A stretch of 21,347 nt of DNA, taken from an uncultured Asticcacaulis sp. (GTDB taxonomy: Bacteria; Pseudomonadota; Alphaproteobacteria; Caulobacterales; Caulobacteraceae). Below are positions 6,674-12,983 of the stretch, one piece after another. Position numbers and translations under genes: made by a program. The DNA is taken from NCBI GenBank assembly GCA_946480525.1, contig CAMLLA010000017.1, forward strand, positions 1-21,347, in the 5' to 3' direction. Numbering within the stretch: the first letter of the stretch is position 1; each line of letters starts with the position of its first letter. Under the pieces are notes generated by a model. That model searched no databases. It had not been told where the DNA came from and saw nothing but the letters and a program-made list of their open reading frames with translations.

Positions 6674-6755
6674 TTTTGTAAGGCCCTTGGAGGAACAGGG
6701 AGAATTCCCCATATCTAGTCCTCAACCTGTAACAACTCAAGGAACCGAAATCATT

Positions 6756-7667
6756 ATGAACCCGTTGAAGACCTGGATCTTGCTCGCTGGCCTGACCGCT
6801 CTGTTCGGCGCCATCGGCTTTGCCCTGGCCGGCCCCACGGGTATGCTCATCGCGCTCGGCTTAGGCATCGCGATGAACCTGTTCACCTACTGGAACTCGG
6901 ACAAGGCCGTGCTGCGCATGTATCGCGCCGAGCCCGTCGATCCAAACACCAGCCACCCCTTGCTGCGCACCTATTACCGCGACATCGAGGAGCTGAGTGG
7001 GCGCGCCCAGCTGCCGATGCCTAAGGTCTACATCATGCACAGCGACCAGCCGAACGCCTTCGCCACCGGCCGTAACCCGCAGAATGCCGCCGTCTGTGCG
7101 ACGACCGGTCTTTTGGAAATGCTTGACCGCAGCGAAATCCGCGGCGTCATGGCACACGAACTGGCGCACGTCAAAAACCGCGACACTCTGGTGATGACGA
7201 TCACGGCGTCGATCGCCGGCGCCATTTCGTCGATCGCCAACTTCGCCATGTTCTTCGGCGGGTCGAACAACGATGAGGAAGGCCACTCCAACATATTTGC
7301 GTCGCTGGCCCTGATGATCCTGGCGCCGATCGCCGCCATGCTGGTGCAGATGGCCATCTCGCGGACACGCGAATACGAGGCCGACCGCGTCGGCGGCGAA
7401 ATCGCCGGAGACCCGGAAGCCCTTGCGCGAGCCCTGCACAAGATCGAGGCTTACGCGCGCGGCACCTATAACCATGGCGCCGAACGCAACCCGGCCTCCG
7501 CGCACATGTTCATCATCAATCCGCTGAACGGTCGCAATATGGACAACCTGTTCTCGACCCACCCGAATACGCACAACCGGGTCGAGGCCCTGATGAAGCT
7601 GGCGACCGACCTGCGCCGCCGCCCAACGCAAAAGGCGTTTACGAGCGTCCCCGCAACAGATATGTAG
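6756..7667 (+). CDS. htpX: HtpX-type membrane zinc metalloprotease (M48B)
   Basis: A 303-residue inner-membrane protease that degrades damaged or misfolded membrane proteins, working beside FtsH in known cases. Two N-terminal membrane segments (about 6-25 and 28-46) are followed by the zinc motif HELAH at 134-138, two more hydrophobic stretches (about 147-168 and 181-202) and REYEAD at 205-210, in which Glu206 is the expected third zinc ligand. The start ATG 6756 has AAGGA at 6739-6743; the open frame extends 84 codons further upstream, but that part overlaps the SDHAF4-like gene on the other strand and is not HtpX-like. The C-terminal [14 protein letters not shown] (266-279) is typical. It ends at a strong intrinsic terminator, so it is probably transcribed alone. 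Confidence 0.96.
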   Translation: MNPLKTWILLAGLTALFGAIGFALAGPTGMLIALGLGIAMNLFTYWNSDKAVLRMYRAEPVDPNTSHPLLRTYYRDIEELSGRAQLPMPKVYIMHSDQPNAFATGRNPQNAAVCATTGLLEMLDRSEIRGVMAHELAHVKNRDTLVMTITASIAGAISSIANFAMFFGGSNNDEEGHSNIFASLALMILAPIAAMLVQMAISRTREYEADRVGGEIAGDPEALARALHKIEAYARGTYNHGAERNPASAHMFIINPLNGRNMDNLFSTHPNTHNRVEALMKLATDLRRRPTQKAFTSVPATDM

Positions 7668-7679
7668 CGGCCTTCTTTC

Positions 7680-7712
7680 GCCTCCCCTCGCAAAAAGGGG
7701 AGGCTCTTTTTT
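7680..7712 (+). terminator. Rho-independent terminator after htpX
   Basis: GCCTCCCC (7680-7687) and GGGGAGGC (7697-7704) form an 8-bp GC-rich stem with a 9-nt loop, followed at once by TCTTTTTT (7705-7712). It starts 13 nt after the htpX stop. This separates htpX from rsmB, so rsmB needs its own promoter or depends on read-through. Confidence 0.9.
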
Positions 7713-7741
7713 GAATGCCCAGCACCTTAAAGACCGACCTT

Positions 7742-9151
7742 ATGACCCAGCCCCCCCGCACCCGTAAACCGTCGTCCCGTTCCGGCTATAAGCCACCAAA
7801 GGTTCGCCCAGCCCCGAAGCCAAAGCCGCAGTTCAAGCCCGAACCCAAGGTCTTCGTAGAGGATGATGGCGATATCGGCATGCCGGCGCGCATCGCGGCG
7901 ATGGAACTGATCGACGCGGCCCTGACCAAACGCTCCGGTTTCGACGAGGCGCTGACGCGCACCTCCTTTACGTCTTTGAGCGACTCCGAACGCAGCTTTG
8001 CCCGCGCCCTGGCCATGCTGGTCCTGCGCCGCCTCGGCCAGCTCAATGAGGTCATCGAGAAGATGACCAAGAAGACACCGTCTGATGCCGTCTGCGCCCT
8101 GCTGCGCATCGGCCTGGTTCAGATCGGCTTCATGAATGTGCCGGGCTTTGCCGCCGTATCGACCACCGTCAAGCTGGCTGAGCGCGAAAGCCATACCCGC
8201 CCGTTCAAGGGTCTGATCAACGCCATCCTGCGCACCGTCATCCGCGAAGGAGGCCTCAAGGCGCCTAGCCCGTCGCGCCTGGTGCCCGACTGGCTGTTCC
8301 AGCGCTGGAAGATGAATTTCGGCCAGGACAATGCCGAGGCCATGGCGCTGGTCCTCACTGAAGAGCCCGCCACTGACGTCACCTTCAAGACCGCCGCCGA
8401 CCGCGACCGCCTGTCCGGAGCGCTGGAAGGCCAAGCGCTGGGTGGCCTGTCGATCCGCAGCGGACTGAGGGGCGATATTCGCGAATGGGCGGGTTACGCG
8501 GACGGCGTCTGGTGGGTCCAGGATGCGGCTTCGGCCACGCCCGTGTCCCTGCTCGGCGATCTGACGGGCAAGACCGCGATCGACCTGTGCGCTGCACCGG
8601 GCGGCAAGACCATGCAACTGCTGGCCAAGGGCGCCAAGGTCGTGGCGCTCGACCGGTCGAAGAACCGCCTGAAGCGCGTCGAAGAGAACCTCGCCCGCAC
8701 CGGCTATGCAGCCGAACTGCACATGGCCGACGCCGAAGGCTTCGAAGACACGCGCCAGTTCGACGTCGTCCTGCTTGATGCGCCGTGCAGCGCCACCGGC
8801 ACATTCCGCCGTCAGCCCGACGTTCTGTGGGCGACGCGCCCCGCCGACATCGCCAAGCTGGCCGACGTCCAGCACCGCCTGCTCGATTCCGGCGCCGAAA
8901 AGGTCGCGCCGGGCGGGGAGCTGATCTATTGCACTTGCTCGCTGGAGCGCGAAGAGGGCGAAACCCAGGTCCTGGCCTTCCTGCGCCGCCGCAAGGATTT
9001 TGCCCTGGTTCCAGCCAGTGCGGATGACGCCGCGGCCGTTGGATTGCCAGCCGAATCCGTCGCGAAAGAAGGCTGGCTGCGCCTGCTGCCGCATCAGCGC
9101 CCGGGCGGACAGGATGGCTTCTTCATCGCGCGTCTCAAACGAAATTCGTGA
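7742..9151 (+). CDS. rsmB: 16S rRNA m5C967 methyltransferase RsmB/Sun/Fmu
   Basis: A 469-residue SAM-dependent RNA cytosine-5 methyltransferase. After a Pro/Lys-rich disordered tail (1-45), a NusB-like RNA-binding domain spans about 46-165, then the Rossmann methyltransferase domain with DLCAAPGGKT (281-290, SAM binding), DAPCSATGTFRRQPDVLW (346-363; Cys349) and the motif VI CTCS with Cys397 and Cys399, one of which is the nucleophile. The start is ATG 7742; an in-frame ATG at 7715 lies only 3 nt after the T-tract of the htpX terminator and cannot have a ribosome site on a terminated or newly started transcript. The ribosome site at 7742 is weak (AAAGA). Asn/Arg use and length are normal. The rpe gene follows after 82 nt. 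Confidence 0.95.
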   Translation: MTQPPRTRKPSSRSGYKPPKVRPAPKPKPQFKPEPKVFVEDDGDIGMPARIAAMELIDAALTKRSGFDEALTRTSFTSLSDSERSFARALAMLVLRRLGQLNEVIEKMTKKTPSDAVCALLRIGLVQIGFMNVPGFAAVSTTVKLAERESHTRPFKGLINAILRTVIREGGLKAPSPSRLVPDWLFQRWKMNFGQDNAEAMALVLTEEPATDVTFKTAADRDRLSGALEGQALGGLSIRSGLRGDIREWAGYADGVWWVQDAASATPVSLLGDLTGKTAIDLCAAPGGKTMQLLAKGAKVVALDRSKNRLKRVEENLARTGYAAELHMADAEGFEDTRQFDVVLLDAPCSATGTFRRQPDVLWATRPADIAKLADVQHRLLDSGAEKVAPGGELIYCTCSLEREEGETQVLAFLRRRKDFALVPASADDAAAVGLPAESVAKEGWLRLLPHQRPGGQDGFFIARLKRNS

Positions 9152-9163
9152 TCGCCAAAACGG

Positions 9164-9216
9164 TTGACGCCGTGTGCGCAAGCGCGCTTAAAGATGACCC
9201 TTCATACGCCTATAAA
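9164..9216 (+). promoter_or_regulatory. Candidate promoter before rpe
   Basis: The 82-nt gap between rsmB and rpe contains two readings of a sigma-70-type promoter. TTGACG (9164-9169) is 18 bp from TTAAAG (9188-9193). Alternatively TTAAAG (9188-9193) is 17 bp from TATAAA (9211-9216), which would start a transcript about 10 nt before the rpe ATG. Either would give the rpe-heparinase pair its own promoter. This is a sequence match only. Confidence 0.35.
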
Positions 9217-9233
9217 TACACTGCCGGACACAA

Positions 9234-9899
9234 ATGACCGCCACCACGCCCCTTATCTGCCCTTCGATTCTGGCTTCCGACTTTGCCCGCCTGGGCGATG
9301 AGGTAAAGGCGATAACGGTGGCCGGCGCGGACTTCGTCCATATCGATGTCATGGATGGCCATTTCGTCCCGAACCTGACGATCGGACCGGATGTCGTAAA
9401 GGCGCTCAGGCCGCACACCCATCTGCCCTTCGACGTCCACCTGATGATTTCGCCGGTCGATCCGTTCCTCGAAGCGTTCCGTAATGCCGGCGCCGACTAT
9501 ATCAGCCTGCACCCCGAAGCCGGACCGCACCTGCACCGGTCGCTAAAATATATCCGCCAGCTGGGGGCCAAGGCCGGCGTTGTGCTCAATCCGGCCACAC
9601 CTGTCGAAATTCTCGACTGGGTGATCGACGATGTCGACTTGGTGCTGATCATGAGCGTCAATCCCGGCTTCGGCGGCCAGAGCTTTATCGACTCGCAACT
9701 GCGCAAGATCGCCGCCGTGCGCAAGAAGCTCGACGATGCCGGAAGCGCTGCCCTGCTCCAGGTCGATGGCGGCGTCACGGCCAACAATGCGGCGGCGTGT
9801 GTGTCTGCCGGAGCGACCGCGCTGGTCGCCGGCACCGCCGTATTCAAAGGCGGCGAATCCGCTTATGCCGGCAATATCAAGGCCCTGAAAGGTCTCTAG
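9234..9899 (+). CDS. rpe: Ribulose-phosphate 3-epimerase
   Basis: A 221-residue TIM-barrel metalloenzyme that interconverts D-ribulose 5-phosphate and D-xylulose 5-phosphate in the pentose phosphate pathway. Metal and catalytic residues are present: VHIDVMDGHFVPN gives His36 and Asp38, VHLM gives His69 and QVDGG gives Asp178. Ser11 in CPSILASDFARL and the phosphate-binding NPGFGGQ (143-149) are also standard. Length is normal. ATG 9234 has only a weak ribosome site (CCGGA, 9224-9228). It is followed after 7 nt by the heparinase-family gene, so the two are very likely co-transcribed and perhaps translationally coupled. Confidence 0.98.
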   Translation: MTATTPLICPSILASDFARLGDEVKAITVAGADFVHIDVMDGHFVPNLTIGPDVVKALRPHTHLPFDVHLMISPVDPFLEAFRNAGADYISLHPEAGPHLHRSLKYIRQLGAKAGVVLNPATPVEILDWVIDDVDLVLIMSVNPGFGGQSFIDSQLRKIAAVRKKLDDAGSAALLQVDGGVTANNAAACVSAGATALVAGTAVFKGGESAYAGNIKALKGL

Positions 9900-9906
9900 C
9901 TTAGAC

Positions 9907-11634
9907 ATGCAGGCTTACGAGTCGACCGCGATTCCGGAACTGAATGCCGTCCAGACACCCTGGGCGCAGGTCATCCTTGCGTGGATTCGAAACCAGACCG
10001 GCGCCGAACTGTTTGGCATGCCGGGCTACCGGCTGACGCTGAAAGGCGCCCTTCCCGAAGGGTTTATCACCGCCCCTCACGATGTGCGACCGATCAATAC
10101 ACTGCTCGGCAAGGCGATACTTTCCGGCCGTTTTACCCTGGCGGGCGCCCGCATGAGCGTCCAGGGCAGCGGCGACCCGTGGAACCGCCCCTCCCCTTCA
10201 CGCGCTTTTGCCGTCGAACTGCACCGCTTCAACTGGCTGCCGGCGCTGATGAGCCAGGGCGACGAGGGCGCCAAGGAAGCCGGGCGCTTGTTTTCCCTGT
10301 GGCACAAGACCTTCTGCCGCTGGACGCCGTTCTCGTGGAGCGAGGAGATCCTGCCGCGCAGGCTGATCAACCTCGCCATCTTCGCCAAACGGCTTATCCA
10401 GGTGTCCCCGCAGTATACCAATGAGATCGCCCAGTGCCTGAGCGAACAAGGCAGGCATCTGTCACGGCTCAACAACAATCCGGCCTGGCAGGGTGACAAG
10501 GCGGTGGCCTTGATCATCCTCGGCTGCGTCCTGTCCGGAAAGGCCGGCTACAGTTTCCTGAAACAGGGGCAAAAGCTGCTGCCCAAGGCCCTGAAGCGTC
10601 TGGTATTGGCTGATGGCAGCCACGTATCGCGCAGCCCCCAGCAAGGCCTGAACCTGCTGTATGACCTGTTGCTGATCGAAGACGCCATGAACCAGCGCGG
10701 CCTGGCGACGCCCGAGACGCTCGACACCCACGTCGATCAGTTGAGCCGTTTTGTCCGCGCCCTGTCCCATCCCGATGGCAGCCTGTGCGCATTCCAGGGC
10801 GCGGAATCCCTGATGCCCGACGAGGTCCTGCCGGCGCTTGTGCGCAACGACATCCGCCCGGCGGCAACCGAGACTCCCGCGCAGTTCGAAGACGGCCGCT
10901 ATCACCGCATGGCGGGCCGCAGCCTGGTTGTAATCGCCGATGCCGGCGATCCGCGCGCCGACGCCTATGGCTATGCGGCGTGCGATCATCCCATGGCGTT
11001 CGAAGTGTCGGGTGGCCGGGACAAGCTGATGGTCCTGCCGGGCTGGTCGCCCAAGCAGAACGACCGCCAGGGTTTCCGCATTGTGCCCGCCGGCAATACG
11101 CTGACCCTGGCCGACACGGGTATTCTGACGCCCATAACAGGGCAGTTCGGTGAATTGCTGAACTTCGGCCTCCAGGGCCCGCGCTACAAGGTGCGGTCGC
11201 GCCGTGTCGAAGCCGAAGACGCCGGCAGCCTGCTGGAGATGGAGCACGACGGCTGGAAGACCAGGTTCGGGCTCAAACATGAACGCAGGCTCTATATCGA
11301 CGCCCAGCGCGATGAGTTGCGCGGTGAAGACCGCCTGACGCCCTTTGACAATACCAAGCCGGACGTGCCGATGGCCGCGCCCTTCACCATCCACTTCCTG
11401 CTTCATCCGGAAGTGCAGGCGTCCATGGCCCGCGACAAGAAAAGCGTATTGCTGCGCGGTCCCGGCGGCCGTGGCTGGTGGCTGCGTCACGACGCCAAGG
11501 ACGTTGTCATCGAAGACAGCCATGTCTTCGAACACGATGTCCTGCGCAAAACCCTGCTGATATCGCTGAAGGGCGTCGGCCGCCTGGATGCCCCGACGCG
11601 CGTGCGCTGGAAGTTATCGCCCGCTGAGGCGTAA
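9907..11634 (+). CDS. Heparinase II/III family protein
   Basis: A 575-residue protein. The N-terminal half (about 20-310) is mainly helical, as in the alpha/alpha toroid of polysaccharide lyases, with WSEEILPRRLINLAIFAKR (about 144-162) and GSHVSRSPQQGLNLLYDL near 237-254. The C-terminal half (about 320-560) fits the beta-sheet heparinase II/III-like domain. It includes FEDGRYHRMAGR and, at 358-370, CDHPMAFEVSGGR in the place where lyases have a histidine motif (His361 here). There is no signal peptide, so the protein seems cytoplasmic, unlike secreted heparinases. In many Alphaproteobacteria such a gene sits between rsmB and purH, and its true substrate is unknown; here rpe lies between rsmB and it and no purH follows. 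Start ATG 9907 has only a weak ribosome site, fitting coupling to rpe. Confidence 0.88.
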   Translation: MQAYESTAIPELNAVQTPWAQVILAWIRNQTGAELFGMPGYRLTLKGALPEGFITAPHDVRPINTLLGKAILSGRFTLAGARMSVQGSGDPWNRPSPSRAFAVELHRFNWLPALMSQGDEGAKEAGRLFSLWHKTFCRWTPFSWSEEILPRRLINLAIFAKRLIQVSPQYTNEIAQCLSEQGRHLSRLNNNPAWQGDKAVALIILGCVLSGKAGYSFLKQGQKLLPKALKRLVLADGSHVSRSPQQGLNLLYDLLLIEDAMNQRGLATPETLDTHVDQLSRFVRALSHPDGSLCAFQGAESLMPDEVLPALVRNDIRPAATETPAQFEDGRYHRMAGRSLVVIADAGDPRADAYGYAACDHPMAFEVSGGRDKLMVLPGWSPKQNDRQGFRIVPAGNTLTLADTGILTPITGQFGELLNFGLQGPRYKVRSRRVEAEDAGSLLEMEHDGWKTRFGLKHERRLYIDAQRDELRGEDRLTPFDNTKPDVPMAAPFTIHFLLHPEVQASMARDKKSVLLRGPGGRGWWLRHDAKDVVIEDSHVFEHDVLRKTLLISLKGVGRLDAPTRVRWKLSPAEA

Positions 11635-11796
11635 AGCGCTCGTATCTCACTGAAATTTTATCGCCAAGGGTCTAGCGTCGCCAAGAGCATTTCCTGGCGA
11701 ATTGGCCACCTGTTCGCCGCAATGATGCGACAAGACAAACCTTGAGTGTTGTCCCCGCTTCAACGGAAGGCGGCAATGCTCGAAAGGAGAACACCT
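11635..11796 (+). promoter_or_regulatory. Control region of first glycine-zipper gene with direct repeats
   Basis: No coding sequence is supported here. TCGCCAAGGG (11661-11670) and TCGCCAAGAG (11678-11687) are direct repeats 17 bp apart, and the second also forms a dyad with TGGCGA (11695-11700). No clear terminator for the heparinase gene is seen. A strong ribosome site, AAGGAGA, stands 7 nt before the ATG at 11797. A promoter is expected but no convincing -35/-10 pair was found. Confidence 0.35.
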
Positions 11797-12171
11797 ATGT
11801 CCAAATTTCTCAATGGCACTGTCGCCGCTGCCATCGCCGGCAGCCTCGTCGCGGGTTCGCTCGCCATTCCGGCGCCTGCAGAAGCCTATACCCGCTATGT
11901 CTGTAAATATGAACAGAAGAAGCGCGAAAAGACCGGCACGATTATTGGCGCTGTAACGGGCGCCGTCATCGGCAGCCAGATTTCGAAGAATGAACGCGGC
12001 CTGGGTGCCCTGGGTGGCGCCGTCGTCGGCGGCGCGGTCGGCTCGAAGATGGGTCACGACAGCGGCAAGAAGGCCTGTACGCGTGCCAATGCGCACCGCG
12101 AAGAAGTCGTTTGGTCACGTGATTCCAAGGGCCGCAAGGTCAAGACTGTCTATCGCTACGTCTACGGATAA
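11797..12171 (+). CDS. Exported glycine-zipper protein (17-kDa antigen-like), copy 1
   Basis: A 124-residue protein with a Sec signal peptide (MSKFLNGTVAAAIAG..., cleavage predicted after AEA30). The mature part has a glycine-zipper segment (about 47-87: GTIIGAVTGAVIGSQ, then GLGALGGAVVGGAVGSKMG) with small residues every four positions, which can insert in or associate with membranes. Cys36 and Cys94 flank the zipper and are 58 residues apart. There is no lipobox cysteine, so it is not a lipoprotein of the Rickettsia 17-kDa type. A short basic tail ends in KTVYRYVYG. ATG 11797 is chosen for its strong ribosome site (AAGGAGA) and because the signal peptide starts there; an in-frame ATG at 11746 would spoil it. 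It is a paralogue of the next gene. Function unknown; envelope integrity is a fair guess. Confidence 0.85.
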   Translation: MSKFLNGTVAAAIAGSLVAGSLAIPAPAEAYTRYVCKYEQKKREKTGTIIGAVTGAVIGSQISKNERGLGALGGAVVGGAVGSKMGHDSGKKACTRANAHREEVVWSRDSKGRKVKTVYRYVYG

Positions 12172-12200
12172 GACAAGAAACAATTTGAATTCAACGTATT

Positions 12201-12227
12201 AAAGGCCATCTTCGGATGGCCTTTTTT
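12201..12227 (+). terminator. Rho-independent terminator with TTCG tetraloop
   Basis: AAAGGCCATC (12201-12210) pairs perfectly with GATGGCCTTT (12215-12224) around TTCG, and the stem runs into a T-tract (12222-12227). It lies 30 nt after the first glycine-zipper gene, so the two paralogues are separate transcription units. A further AT-rich dyad, ACTTTTTT-TTC-AAAAAAGT (12237-12255), follows and may be a rigid or bent A/T tract upstream of the next promoter. Confidence 0.93.
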
Positions 12228-12260
12228 GCGTCCGGAACTTTTTTTTCAAAAAAGTGCAGT

Positions 12261-12315
12261 CTGAACGAGGATGAACGCAGCGCTCAAATCCCGTTCAGGT
12301 TCGCCCCCCTATATT
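12261..12315 (+). promoter_or_regulatory. Promoter of second glycine-zipper gene with TGAACG/CGTTCA repeats
   Basis: A -10-like TATATT is at 12310-12315, but no TTGACA-like -35 lies at the right distance. Instead, CTGAACG (12261-12267), TGAACG (12272-12277) and CGTTCAG (12292-12298) occupy the activator zone; the outer two are a perfect 7-bp inverted repeat and the first two are direct repeats 10 bp apart. This layout suggests activation by a response regulator bound over the -35 region. Transcription would start near 12322, about 50 nt before the ATG. The regulator is not identified. Confidence 0.45.
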
Positions 12316-12371
12316 GGTCCTCATCAAGCCGAGAGGGAATAACCCCAAGGCAGACACGAAGGACCAAGACT

Positions 12372-12767
12372 ATGACTAAGATTATCAAGACCACTATGGC
12401 CGCTGTTGTCACCACCGGCCTGATCCTGGGTTCCGCTATCGCTCCGATGACCGCTTCGGCCCGCCCTTACACCAAGACGGAAGCCTGCCAGGTCACCAAG
12501 CAGGACGCCAAGAACAAGGGCGCGATCATCGGCGCCATCGCCGGCGGTCTGCTGGGTTCGCAGGTTTCCAAGAACGAAAAGGGTCTGGGCGCGGTTGTCG
12601 GCGCCGGCGCCGGCTACGTTCTGGGTTCCAAGATCGGCAAGGACCAAGGCAAGTCGACCTGCAAGAAGGTCCAGGCTCAGCAGGAAGAATACCGTTACGA
12701 GCGCCGCGGCTACAAGCAATACCGCGACTACGGCTACAATGACCGTTACGACGATCGCCGCTGGTAA
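12372..12767 (+). CDS. Exported glycine-zipper protein, copy 2
   Basis: A 131-residue protein with a signal peptide (MTKIIKTTMAAVVTTGLILG..., cleavage predicted after ASA30). The zipper segment (about 50-89: GAIIGAIAGGLLGSQ, SKNEKGLGAVVGAGAGYVLG) is clearly related to copy 1 (GSQxSKNExGLGA in both). Cys39 and Cys97 are again 58 residues apart, so a disulfide closing the zipper is possible in the periplasm. The C-terminal tail (106-131) is unlike copy 1: rich in Tyr, Arg and Asp (EEYRYERRGYKQYRDYGYN...), ending in RRW. ATG 12372 has AAGGA at 12359-12363; the same frame is open upstream to 12216 but that part overlaps the terminator and promoter and is not coding. It ends at its own terminator. 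Function unknown. Confidence 0.86.
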   Translation: MTKIIKTTMAAVVTTGLILGSAIAPMTASARPYTKTEACQVTKQDAKNKGAIIGAIAGGLLGSQVSKNEKGLGAVVGAGAGYVLGSKIGKDQGKSTCKKVQAQQEEYRYERRGYKQYRDYGYNDRYDDRRW

Positions 12768-12794
12768 GGAGCGCACGCCTCACCTACGGCCTTG

Positions 12795-12833
12795 AAGAGC
12801 CCCGCCCCGTCTCCCGGGGCGGGGCTTTTCTTT
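12795..12833 (+). terminator. Very stable rho-independent terminator
   Basis: AAGAGCCCCGCCCCG (12795-12809) pairs with CGGGGCGGGGCTTTT (12815-12829) around TCTCC, with a single G-T wobble, and TTTTCTTT follows. It lies 28 nt after the second glycine-zipper gene. The GC-rich core reads almost the same on the other strand, but no T-tract is present on that side. Confidence 0.93.
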
Positions 12834-12859
12834 GGAAACCAAATTTCCCCTGCCGTCAG

Positions 12860-12962
12860 CTTCCCCGTAAACAGGGAAGGAACTAACTAATTCACATAAC
12901 TTTTCCTTCCCCGTTTACGGGAAAGGTGCCTGAGCATAGCGAAGGCGGAAGGGCGACTTCCG
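12860..12962. repeat. Dispersed intergenic palindromic repeat, two copies
   Basis: CTTCCCCGTAAACAGGGAAG (12860-12879) and CCTTCCCCGTTTACGGGAAA (from 12905, arm ending at 12926) are two related hairpins. The second is followed by GGTGCCTGAGCATAGCGAAGGC and GGAAGGG, the usual tail of such elements. Related strings are at 4695-4713 and 21320-21335. The copies lie between the convergent glycine-zipper and maeB genes and reach to 22 nt from the maeB stop. No coding sequence is supported in 12834-12983. Confidence 0.6.
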
Positions 12963-12983
12963 TCATTGGATCCAGGATTATGC

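Noticed and set aside
6504..6755. Upstream extension of the htpX frame
   Set aside because: It overlaps the SDHAF4-like gene on the other strand and is Ser/Ala/Arg-rich; HtpX homology and the ribosome site begin at 6756.
7727..9181. 484-codon open frame opposite rsmB on the minus strand
   Set aside because: It is an exact antisense shadow of rsmB in GC-rich sequence; the translation is rich in Arg, Gln, Gly and His, matches no family I recognise and has no ribosome site.
12216..12371. N-terminal extension of the second glycine-zipper protein
   Set aside because: The stretch runs through a terminator tail and promoter; the signal peptide and ribosome site place the start at 12372.
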